Assembly: GCA_015163815.1 (NCBI GenBank)
Contig: JAAOIJ010000124.1
Span: 1 to 13,919 of the forward strand
Source of the DNA: Endozoicomonadaceae bacterium
GTDB taxonomy: Bacteria; Pseudomonadota; Gammaproteobacteria; Pseudomonadales; Endozoicomonadaceae
Direction of reading: 5' to 3'
DNA: 13,919 nt
Part shown: positions 1 through 6,182 of the stretch, piece after piece
How the letters are laid out: each line of letters starts with the position of its first letter
How positions within the stretch are numbered: position 1 is the first letter of the stretch
Made by a program: the position numbers and the translations under genes
Notes under the pieces: generated by a model
The model's input: only the letters and a program-made list of their open reading frames with translations
Databases searched by the model: none
What the model was told of the DNA's origin: nothing

Positions 1-243
1 AGAACAAGCAAAACAATTAGGAATGGAGGCTATGATTCCAAAACGTTCTAACACTAAAAAACCTGCTATTCATTTTAAAAAAAATATTTATAAATCAAGG
101 CATCTTGTTGAAAATTTATTTTCTAGATTAAAACATTTTAGAAGTATTTCAACTCGTTTTGATAAGCCAGCTAGGAATTTTAAAGCGATGATTTATATTG
201 CGTGTGCTATTATTTGGGTGAATTCAGAATGAGGATACGCCCT
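1..243 (+). mobile_element. Right end of an IS5-family insertion sequence, cut by the window edge
   Basis: This stretch carries the 3' part of an IS5-type transposase gene and about ten bases beyond its stop. The last 67 bases (180-246) recur in inverted orientation at 971-1037, and by my alignment 58 of 67 positions agree without gaps. The match stops just after a shared CTAG, so the element tip lies at about 241-243 and the target was probably TA or CTAG. The permease reading frame resumes immediately to the right, which is why I place the boundary here. The left end and the N-terminal transposase domain are outside the window, so whether the element is intact cannot be judged. Confidence 0.75.
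2..232 (+). CDS. IS5-family DDE transposase, C-terminal part
   Basis: The frame is open from the window edge, so the ATG at 23 is probably internal rather than the start. The visible residues end the catalytic core of an IS5/IS4-superfamily DDE transposase. The signature Y-x2-R-x3-E-x6-K is perfect in YKSRHLVENLFSRLK, and its glutamate is the third catalytic acidic residue. After it come a basic stretch (FRSISTRFDKPARNF) and a hydrophobic end (IYIACAIIWVNSE), both usual for the IS427-like branch. The enzyme would cut and join its own element ends. The two catalytic aspartates lie left of the window, so activity cannot be judged. The stop is about ten bases before the inferred element tip. Confidence 0.8.
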   Translation, partial: EQAKQLGMEAMIPKRSNTKKPAIHFKKNIYKSRHLVENLFSRLKHFRSISTRFDKPARNFKAMIYIACAIIWVNSE

Positions 244-498
244 AGTTTAACAAATGTTTATTATTCTGCCTCTCAATACGCTTTATTTAGCTCTATTATG
301 CTGATCATTCCTAAATTTATTTCTGGATTCTCAGGTTTATTTGTTGATCATTTTGGATATGTGCTGTTTTTTATTGCTTCAGGTCTCATTGGTTTTCCTG
401 TATTATGGTTAATTTATATAGTGGACAAACAAATAAAAAACAATAAAACACAATCAAATATTGACTCTGTGTTTCCTCAAAAAAACCAATCGACATGA
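244..498 (+). pseudogene. ampG: C-terminal remnant of an AmpG-like MFS permease, cut by the IS5 element
   Basis: About 84 codons remain, running from LTNVYYSASQYALFSS to the stop. The SASQYALFSS segment, followed by a proline and glycine-rich loop and two hydrophobic helices (roughly IMLIIPKFISGFSGLFV and YVLFFIASGLIGFPVLWLIY), resembles the last two transmembrane segments of AmpG, the inner-membrane importer of anhydro-muropeptides in cell-wall recycling. AmpG usually has 12 or more such segments, so nearly all the protein is missing. A GTG at 202, inside the transposase gene, keeps the frame open, but that is an accident of insertion and has no ribosome site. The tail is hydrophilic (Asn/Lys/Gln). 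Another MFS subfamily cannot be excluded. The upstream half may lie on the far side of the IS. Confidence 0.7.
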
Positions 499-573
499 CG
501 ATCTTAATATGTATTATTGGTATTCATCCCTGATAATACACACACAAAATTCACATCAAACGGTCTGATAACA

Positions 574-894
574 ATGCAAGAAAATTTTCAATCTATTACA
601 ATCCAGCAAGCAAAAGAATGGCTTGACAATCAATCAGCTGTCGCCATTGATGTTCGCACACCGGAAGAATATCAACACAGCCATATTCCATTAGCTATTT
701 TGTTGCCAGTCGATACACTGATGCTATCTCAATTACCTAAAACCAAGAAAAAAATAATAATATATTGTCAACATGGCATTCGCAGCCAAATGGCTTGCAG
801 TAAATTATTACAAGAAGATCATGCTGTAATTTTGTATAATGTAACCGGTGGGTTTAGTGATTGGTTAAAAGCAGGTTTCGCGATACAGTCTTAA
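574..894 (+). CDS. Single-domain rhodanese-like sulfurtransferase
   Basis: The product is 106 residues, the size of single-domain rhodaneses such as GlpE and PspE. It has the domain landmarks in order: an N-terminal SITIQQAKEWL strand-helix, the AIDVRTPEEYQHSHIP motif at about 24-39, the active-site loop CQHGIRS with Cys65 as persulfide-forming residue, and the closing VTGGFSDWLKAG. The loop differs in detail from the CRxG[KR][RT] of classical rhodaneses, so the sulfur acceptor is unknown; transfer from thiosulfate or another persulfide is the family role. No signal peptide is seen, so it should be cytoplasmic. I chose the ATG at 574 because the domain starts right after it; a TTG at 517 would add 19 unrelated residues. 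No good ribosome site is visible. It sits between two IS5 relics. Confidence 0.85.
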   Translation: MQENFQSITIQQAKEWLDNQSAVAIDVRTPEEYQHSHIPLAILLPVDTLMLSQLPKTKKKIIIYCQHGIRSQMACSKLLQEDHAVILYNVTGGFSDWLKAGFAIQS

Positions 895-970
895 ATTATC
901 TTTTTATTATTTCAGGAAGAACGCTTTAATGATAGCCTATTTTATCATCATGCTTCAACTTCAATGCAAG

Positions 971-1075
971 ACTAGATCGTCTCCTCATGTTGAATTCACC
1001 CAAATAATAGCATACACAATATCAATCATCACTTTAACAGGTCTAAAAAGTGTTAACCTATCGAACACCTAACGA
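971..1075 (-). mobile_element. Degenerate second copy of the IS5-family element end
   Basis: Read on the minus strand, 1037-971 repeats the end of the element at 180-246 with about 87% identity (my count, no gaps). It encodes MIDIVYAIIWVNST and a stop, matching MIYIACAIIWVNSE of the first copy. Further inside (to about 1075) VFDRLTLFRPVKV can be aligned to RFDKPARNFKA only with a two-codon insertion, and in-frame stops appear. Beyond that the similarity is lost, so the piece is a dead fragment. Its tip also ends in CTAG. It faces the first copy with its right end inward, so the permease tail and rhodanese gene lie between two inverted IS ends. The inner boundary is approximate. Confidence 0.75.
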
Positions 1076-1529
1076 CGTTATGCAAGGCATAGACAAACCT
1101 TTAGGTCTTGCATTTCATGGTTAAATGGAGCCTCATAAAAAATATCAATTCATTGAGTCGTAATATCACATAGACTCTGCAATTGCTTATGGAATCTCTA
1201 TGATTTGAAATATGCTCACTTGCCAAACACGTTTATCTTCATATTCATCAGGCAACACAGCTCACTAGCATGCTTTTTTTTGAATGCAACTGCATTATTT
1301 TTATCAATATTTAAATAGTGAATACAGAGATAAGTCAGATCATAAAATGTCTTTATTTCGAATTGTATCTTCATTAGAACGCATCACGATATGACTATAA
1401 AACAGATCATAATACCTGCAAACTTCACAGTGAATTCTGAAAAAAAAATCTGTCTTTACAAGACTCATGTTATGATAAATAAGAAAATTATTCTGTTCAT
1501 ATACAGTCCTGTTATTGTGAGCCTACGCT
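1076..1529. other. Gene-free stretch before the kfrA-like gene
   Basis: Both strands are broken by frequent stops and I find no conserved protein fragment, RNA gene or clear terminator. The base composition is as AT-rich as the rest. Its left part may be further decayed IS5 sequence. The right end must hold the promoter of the kfrA-like gene; a TATGAT at 1471-1476 could be a -10 box but I see no convincing -35 partner. Confidence 0.4.
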
Positions 1530-2576
1530 ATGGATACAGATAAAATCGCAAGTCGTCGTAAAATTATCTTTCTAGCACTCGATGCAATGAAACATGAAAA
1601 TGAAAAAATTTCCGCACAAACGCTTGCAGCAAAAGTAGGCATGGGCAAACAAACAGTACTACCTGTCTATCGAGAATGGTTAGAAGCAGGCATTTTAACT
1701 GATGCTGAGCAAGTCATACTCTCTGATGAATTACTCTATGCATTAAAACGAGAACTAGCAAAAGAAAAATTTAAATTAAGTGAAACAGCTTTTCATTTAA
1801 GCAATGAATTAACTGAAAAAAATGAAATCATTGATACGCTTAAAATAGAACAAAATAACACCAATGAATCCTATGAAAAAAAAATAAAACACAATGCCTT
1901 AACATTAGACAATATTCAAAAGCAAAATGAAAAACTACAAGATCAATTGAAAAATGCTGAGCAATCTATTGATAGATTATCACAAGAAAAAGCGCTTCAT
2001 TTAGTAAAAATCACACATTTAATGGAACAAATAGCACAATTAAAAATAACGCATGAGCAAGCTATTACTGCTCAAGCCGCTCAACTGGATGAATCACATC
2101 AAAAAATGATCAATCATTGGATGAAAACATTAGATGAAGAGCGACAAAATCATCAAACATCCAAAGCATGTCTAGCTAAAATTGAAAAGGCAGAAACAAT
2201 CTTACAAAAAAAAATATTAACATTAAATTATGATCAAACACATCATATTGAAAAAATAAAACAATTAACCTCTAAATTAGACACAATTGAAAAGAAAAAT
2301 ACAGCGCAACAAAGCCAGATTAATCAACTCCATCAACTCCATCAACTCTTCAATGAACCTAAGAGTTTAATAACCTATAGCCAGCAATTATTAAAACGTA
2401 TCGCACACTATGAAATACTACAACCTCTGCATGAAGAATGTAAAAATGAACTCAATCAATTACATAAAAAAGTTAAAACTTTAGAAGGACAAGAAAAAGA
2501 AATTATTAAACTGCGTGCTTACATTGACGGATTACAGCAAATAAAAACAATCAAAGCGTCATCTAATGAGTACTGA
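1530..2576 (+). CDS. KfrA-like DNA-binding coiled-coil protein
   Basis: The 348-residue product has two parts. Residues about 5-70 form a helical domain with a helix-turn-helix look (SAQTLAAKVGMGKQTVLPVYREWLEAGIL), which resembles the N-terminal DNA-binding domain of KfrA, the plasmid repressor and nucleoid-like protein. Residues about 80-340 are almost uninterrupted coiled coil rich in Lys, Glu, Gln and Asn with few prolines or glycines. KfrA proteins bind operator DNA through the first domain and oligomerise through the second. Chromosomal versions exist but their job is mostly unknown, so a structural, partition or regulatory role is inference. Three tandem 9-base units (2323-2349) encode a HQL repeat. 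There is no strong ribosome site; the ATG at 1530 precedes the domain directly. It is separated from pncC by about 80-140 bases carrying a promoter, so it is probably its own unit. Confidence 0.75.
   Translation: MDTDKIASRRKIIFLALDAMKHENEKISAQTLAAKVGMGKQTVLPVYREWLEAGILTDAEQVILSDELLYALKRELAKEKFKLSETAFHLSNELTEKNEIIDTLKIEQNNTNESYEKKIKHNALTLDNIQKQNEKLQDQLKNAEQSIDRLSQEKALHLVKITHLMEQIAQLKITHEQAITAQAAQLDESHQKMINHWMKTLDEERQNHQTSKACLAKIEKAETILQKKILTLNYDQTHHIEKIKQLTSKLDTIEKKNTAQQSQINQLHQLHQLFNEPKSLITYSQQLLKRIAHYEILQPLHEECKNELNQLHKKVKTLEGQEKEIIKLRAYIDGLQQIKTIKASSNEY
2323..2349 (+). repeat. Three tandem 9-base units inside the kfrA-like gene
   Basis: The unit ATCAACTCC occurs twice and a third copy has a final T. 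It encodes HQL repeats and keeps the coiled coil in frame. Copy number could vary by slippage without breaking the gene. Confidence 0.85.
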
Positions 2577-2611
2577 AAAAATAGTCTGTACAAGAAAAAT
2601 ATAACTCTCAT

Positions 2612-2639
2612 TTGATTTTTGATATCAGCACTGTATAAT
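2612..2639 (+). promoter_or_regulatory. Sigma70-type promoter for pncC-recA-recX
   Basis: TTGATT (2612-2617) and a perfect TATAAT (2634-2639) are separated by 16 bases. Transcription would start near 2646. This is the best promoter in front of recA, since the pncC-recA gap is only 13 bases. The -10 region contains CTGTATAA, like the left half of a LexA box, but no ACAG half follows at the right distance, so I do not call a LexA operator. Confidence 0.65.
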
Positions 2640-2718
2640 TTTCTGAATATAGTGAAAAATGCAAACAAAATGCTTGTTCTCATCACGCATGATCACTGCA
2701 ATGCAACAGGAGAGCTCA

Positions 2719-3225
2719 TTGAAAAACGACAACCAATCTTTTCTGAAAACCATTGCAACCATTTGCATTAAAAAAAAATGGAAACTCGTGACAGTAGAGT
2801 CTTGTACTGGTGGTGGTATTGGACAAACGATAACACAATGCCCTGGAAGCTCTCAATGGTATGAAGGAGGCTGGATTGCATACGCTAACCAATTCAAAAT
2901 AAAACAACTCCACTTAAACGCATCACTATTAAAAAAATATGGCGCAGTAAGCCAACCAGTTGTAGAACAGTTAGCACGATCAGCATTACAATTAAACCAA
3001 GCTCAAATAGCACTGAGTATTACAGGTGTTGCAGGGCCAGGCCATGGAAACCTGAACCATCCTATTGGCACAATTTGGATGGCTTGGATGATTCATCATA
3101 AAATTTGGTCTTCTCAATTTGATTTTTTAGGTGACAGAGAAACGATTCGCAACACAAGCATTAAAACTGCATTACAATACTTAGCGCTTTATATACAGCG
3201 CATTGATTCAAATTTCATTTCATAA
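2719..3225 (+). CDS. pncC: Nicotinamide-nucleotide amidase (CinA C-terminal family)
   Basis: PncC hydrolyses nicotinamide mononucleotide to nicotinate mononucleotide and ammonia, recycling the NMN made by NAD-dependent DNA ligase. The family motifs are present: ESCTGGG with the presumed nucleophile serine, CPGSSQWYEGGWIAYAN, KYGAVSQPVVEQLA, SITGVAGPG, and HPIGTIWMAW near the end. I place the start at TTG 2719, preceded by a strong AGGAGAG site five bases away. This gives 168 residues, close to the 165 of E. coli PncC. ATGs at 2659, 2689 and 2701 are in frame but lack ribosome sites and would add up to 20 residues without family similarity. There is no N-terminal molybdopterin-like domain of full CinA. 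The gene lies 13 bases before recA, the cinA/pncC-recA linkage common in bacteria, and both are probably transcribed from the promoter at 2612-2639. Confidence 0.88.
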   Translation: MKNDNQSFLKTIATICIKKKWKLVTVESCTGGGIGQTITQCPGSSQWYEGGWIAYANQFKIKQLHLNASLLKKYGAVSQPVVEQLARSALQLNQAQIALSITGVAGPGHGNLNHPIGTIWMAWMIHHKIWSSQFDFLGDRETIRNTSIKTALQYLALYIQRIDSNFIS

Positions 3226-3238
3226 CAGGTGATGTAAA

Positions 3239-4327
3239 ATGGCAACACAAGATAATAAAAAACAAGCTTTAGAAGCTGCTTTAGAACAAATTGAGCGCCA
3301 ATTTGGCAAAGGCTCTGTCATGAAAATGGGAGGCTATAAACGCGAACCTATTCCAGCTATTTCAACAGGTTCACTTCAACTGGATATTGCATTAGGCATT
3401 GGAGGCTTACCCAAAGGACGTATTGTTGAAATTTTTGGCCCTGAATCTTCAGGAAAAACAACTTTAACGCTCAGTGTTATTGCTGAAGCACAGAAAAAAG
3501 GATTAGCCTGTGCTTTTATTGATGCAGAGCACGCCTTAGATATTGATTATGCACAAAAATTAGGGATTCAAATTGATGATTTATATTTATCTCAACCTGA
3601 TACAGGTGAACAAGCTTTAGAAATTACAGATATGTTAGTTCGATCTAAAGCAATTGATGTCATTATTGTAGATTCAGTTGCAGCGTTAGTGCCGAAAGCA
3701 GAAATTGATGGCGATATGGGCGATAGTCATGTTGGCTTACAAGCCAGACTCATGAGTCAAGCCATGCGTAAAATTACAGGTTCCATTAAACAGGCAAATT
3801 GTTTAGTCATTTTTATTAATCAAATTAGAATGAAAATTGGTGTCATGTTTGGCAATCCAGAAACGACGACCGGTGGTAATGCTTTAAAATTTTACGCATC
3901 TGTTCGACTGGATATTCGACGCATTGGTGCCGTTAAACAAGACGAACAAATAATAGGCAATGAAACACGCGTCAAAGTCATTAAAAATAAAATAGCGCCT
4001 CCATTTAAGCAAGCAGAATTTCAAATTTTATATGGTCAAGGTATTAATATAACTGGAGAAATTATTGATTTAGCCGTGCAAGATAAATTAATTGAAAAAT
4101 CGGGAGCATGGTATTCCTATGAAGGGAAAAAAATTGGACAAGGTAAAGCGAATGCGGCCATCTATTTAGAAGAGAATCCTGATACTTTAAATAAAATATA
4201 CAAAATCATTCGTCAGAATCGTTTGCCTGATTACCCAACTGATTCAATTTACACTAAGAAAAAAACAATTGAAATAAAAAATACAGTGAAAATTAAAAAA
4301 ACAACCATTGATTCTCTGGATCAGTAA
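3239..4327 (+). CDS. recA: Recombinase RecA
   Basis: RecA forms ATP-dependent filaments on single-stranded DNA, catalyses strand exchange and stimulates LexA-type self-cleavage. The 362-residue protein is complete. It shows the N-terminal helix (KQALEAALEQIERQFGKGSVMKMG), Walker A GPESSGKT at 67-74, catalytic Glu97 in IDAEHALD, Walker B ending in Asp145 (VIIVDS), DNA loop L1 (DGDMGDSH region) and loop L2 (FGNPETTTGGNALKF), and the C-terminal GKANA segment. An AGGTGATG ribosome site lies six bases before the ATG. The last 23 residues, starting KKKTIEIKNTVKIKKTT, are lysine-rich, whereas the E. coli tail is strongly acidic and autoinhibitory; this is unusual. No LexA box is visible upstream. 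recX follows after six bases. Confidence 0.98.
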   Translation: MATQDNKKQALEAALEQIERQFGKGSVMKMGGYKREPIPAISTGSLQLDIALGIGGLPKGRIVEIFGPESSGKTTLTLSVIAEAQKKGLACAFIDAEHALDIDYAQKLGIQIDDLYLSQPDTGEQALEITDMLVRSKAIDVIIVDSVAALVPKAEIDGDMGDSHVGLQARLMSQAMRKITGSIKQANCLVIFINQIRMKIGVMFGNPETTTGGNALKFYASVRLDIRRIGAVKQDEQIIGNETRVKVIKNKIAPPFKQAEFQILYGQGINITGEIIDLAVQDKLIEKSGAWYSYEGKKIGQGKANAAIYLEENPDTLNKIYKIIRQNRLPDYPTDSIYTKKKTIEIKNTVKIKKTTIDSLDQ

Positions 4328-4333
4328 CAAAAT

Positions 4334-4786
4334 ATGCAGTCTGATTTACAACAGTATCGTCAAATTTACCAAAAAGCAATATCACGTCTCATGAAACAAG
4401 AGTACTCACGATATCGTTTACACAGTAAATTATCACATGTAGGTCCTGCTGAAATCATTCATGATATTTTAAATGCATTAGAAAAAAAAGGATTTTTATC
4501 TGATGCAAGATGCGCTATTGTCTTATTCAATCGATATGCTGAACGCGGTTATGGTCCACTCTTTATTCAAGCCAAAATGATCAATGAACAGATTGCCAAT
4601 AGCATTATTGATCACACATTTGAACAATTACCTCAATCCTGGGATGATATAGCATCCCGTCAACGTATCAAACAGTATGGCTCTCAGTTACCAGAAACAT
4701 CTCAAGCTATTTTCAAACAACAAAACTATTTATTGCGAAGAGGATTTACACAACAATCGGCACAATACGCATTAACACTTCTCTAA
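4334..4786 (+). CDS. recX: Regulatory protein RecX
   Basis: RecX caps or destabilises RecA filaments and limits RecA ATPase and strand exchange. The 150-residue product has the family's repeated three-helix units: an initial AISRLMKQEYSRYRLHSKL, then DILNALEKKGFLSDARCAIVLFNRYAERGYGPLFIQAKM, and a last unit ending RRGFTQQSAQYALTLL. The EKKGFLSDAR and RGYGP-type segments are the most conserved in the family. Length is near the usual 150-170 residues. It begins six bases after the recA stop with no hairpin between, so the two are probably co-translated; in E. coli the gap is longer and holds a leaky terminator. No separate ribosome site is strong, which fits coupling. Confidence 0.92.
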   Translation: MQSDLQQYRQIYQKAISRLMKQEYSRYRLHSKLSHVGPAEIIHDILNALEKKGFLSDARCAIVLFNRYAERGYGPLFIQAKMINEQIANSIIDHTFEQLPQSWDDIASRQRIKQYGSQLPETSQAIFKQQNYLLRRGFTQQSAQYALTLL

Positions 4787-4832
4787 AAAACAAAAAAACA
4801 CACATCTCTCTTCAATTCATAATCACTCAGAT

Positions 4833-4861
4833 ATGACTCGGATCTACATCCTTGCTATACT
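4833..4861 (+). promoter_or_regulatory. Candidate promoter for the HAD nucleotidase gene
   Basis: ATGACT (4833-4838) and TATACT (4856-4861) are 17 bases apart. They lie in the 169-base gap after recX and about 95 bases before the next start codon. Both boxes deviate from consensus, so this is only a candidate. Confidence 0.4.
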
Positions 4862-4955
4862 AGCCACATCGTTGATATTTCATTTCTCATCTGACACACT
4901 AAAAAGACACCATAACACATGAAATCATATATCAAGCTGTTCGATTACACTCATC

Positions 4956-5609
4956 ATGATTGATACCATTTTTTTTGATTTAGATGGCACTTTAATTGAT
5001 TTATATTTTGAAGATCAATTTTGGATGAAAAAATTACCGCAATATTATGCTCAAAAAAATAATATCTCTTTCAATGCAGCACAAGCATTTATTCAAGTCA
5101 AAATGACAAGGTTGGCAGGATCACTCAATTGGTATTGTATCGATTATTGGAATCACTATCTAAATTGTAATATTTTAGAGGCAGCAACCGATTTACTCTC
5201 TTTATTAGTTTTTCGACCGCAGGCAAAAAACCTACTGCTATACTTAAAGAAAATGAAATATCAAACAGCTATTATTACCAATGCACATCCAAATAATTTC
5301 AACTTAAAAGATCATTATTTACATTTAACCCCTTATGTTGACTGGGTAGTTTCTTCTCATCAATTAGGTTTTCCAAAAGAACAGCCTGTATTTTGGAAAC
5401 AGTTAAACGCATTATATCCTTTTAATTCAAATACAACTTTATTTATAGACGACACGCTAACCGTACTTAGATCAGCAAAACAACATGGGATACAACATTT
5501 ACGCTGGATTCCCAATCCAAGCAGTCAACGCGCAATGCAAAAAAACACAGAATTCATACCATTATCAACTTTTAACTCACTGTTACAAGAATTGAAGATG
5601 GCACAATAA
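4956..5609 (+). CDS. yrfG: HAD-family nucleotidase, YrfG-type (GMP/IMP nucleotidase)
   Basis: The 217-residue protein matches E. coli YrfG, a HAD phosphatase that dephosphorylates GMP and IMP, in length and along its whole course. HAD motif I is DLDGT with nucleophile Asp8 and acid/base Asp10. The cap region contains the YrfG-like LNWYCIDYW (57-65). Motif II is ITNAHPNN with Thr108, motif III is Lys141 in GFPKE, and motif IV is IDD at 164-166. All catalytic residues are present, so the enzyme should be active in the cytoplasm with magnesium. The next gene is hslR, and yrfG-hslR adjacency is also found in E. coli, which supports the assignment. hslO, the third gene there, is absent. No ribosome site is evident before the ATG. 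Exact substrate preference is inferred from the family. Confidence 0.85.
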   Translation: MIDTIFFDLDGTLIDLYFEDQFWMKKLPQYYAQKNNISFNAAQAFIQVKMTRLAGSLNWYCIDYWNHYLNCNILEAATDLLSLLVFRPQAKNLLLYLKKMKYQTAIITNAHPNNFNLKDHYLHLTPYVDWVVSSHQLGFPKEQPVFWKQLNALYPFNSNTTLFIDDTLTVLRSAKQHGIQHLRWIPNPSSQRAMQKNTEFIPLSTFNSLLQELKMAQ

Positions 5610-5668
5610 TGCTTCTTGCTTATCTAATGTTTCTATCATGGATGCATTTTTATTTTTAAGGTCATGCT

Positions 5669-6061
5669 ATGCAACATCAAATCATTCGTTTAGATAAATG
5701 GTTATGGGCGGCCAGATTATATAAAACCAGGCAACTCGCTAAGCAAGCTATTGAGAGCGGTAAAGTTCGCATGCAGGGAGAAAAAGTAAAACCAAGTCGA
5801 TTGCCGAAAATCGGGGACTATCTAACGATTACGCAAGGCTATGAAAAAAAAACAATTCAGGTTGATCAACTCAGCGATCATCGTCGTAGCGCACCTGAAG
5901 CTGCTATGTTATACCATGAAACTGAAGCTAGTTTAAAAAATAGAGAAGACAGAAAAGCACAGCATCAATTAGCAGGCTTATGTGTCACTTCGCCTAAAAC
6001 AAAACCGAATAAAAAAGACAGGCGTGATCATAAGGCATTTAAATCAAAATATCAACCTTAA
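5669..6061 (+). CDS. hslR: Heat shock protein 15, ribosome-associated S4-domain protein
   Basis: Hsp15 binds free 50S subunits that still carry a nascent chain after premature dissociation and helps recycle them. The 130-residue product (E. coli 133) has an N-terminal S4 RNA-binding domain, IRLDKWLWAARLYKTRQLAKQAIESGKV at about 5-32, then a strand-rich section (GDYLTITQGYEKKTIQV), and the family's basic C-terminal tail KPNKKDRRDHKAFK. An AAGG site lies seven bases before the ATG. It follows yrfG by 59 bases and is probably co-transcribed with it. The alaS reading frame is open upstream across the end of this gene, but the true alaS start is 121 bases after the hslR stop. Confidence 0.93.
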   Translation: MQHQIIRLDKWLWAARLYKTRQLAKQAIESGKVRMQGEKVKPSRLPKIGDYLTITQGYEKKTIQVDQLSDHRRSAPEAAMLYHETEASLKNREDRKAQHQLAGLCVTSPKTKPNKKDRRDHKAFKSKYQP

Positions 6062-6182
6062 TCGCACGTCTGTGTGTAAAAAAAAATGCGCACTCATACC
6101 ACATAATGATATGATACGCATTACGAGGTTCTCTGATATAGATAACCATTACGAATATAGACATATTTATGATGCCATTGAC

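Noticed and set aside
202..243. GTG start giving a 98-residue membrane protein
   Set aside because: The start lies inside the transposase gene and the product is only the stump of a permease; it is read as a pseudogene.
1493..1506. LexA-like CTGT...ACAG before the kfrA-like gene
   Set aside because: The spacing is six bases, not the eight of gammaproteobacterial LexA boxes, so it is probably chance.
2716..2913. Minus-strand frame within pncC
   Set aside because: It is a shadow of pncC with no motif or start signal.
6080..6126. AATGCG/CGCATT inverted repeat between hslR and alaS
   Set aside because: The stem is only six bases with a long unpaired interior, and the poly-A precedes it on the plus strand; it would terminate only minus-strand transcription, where no gene exists.
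5982..6182. Upstream extension of the alaS frame overlapping hslR
   Set aside because: Residues before ATG 6183 have no AlaS similarity; the family N-terminus starts at 6183.
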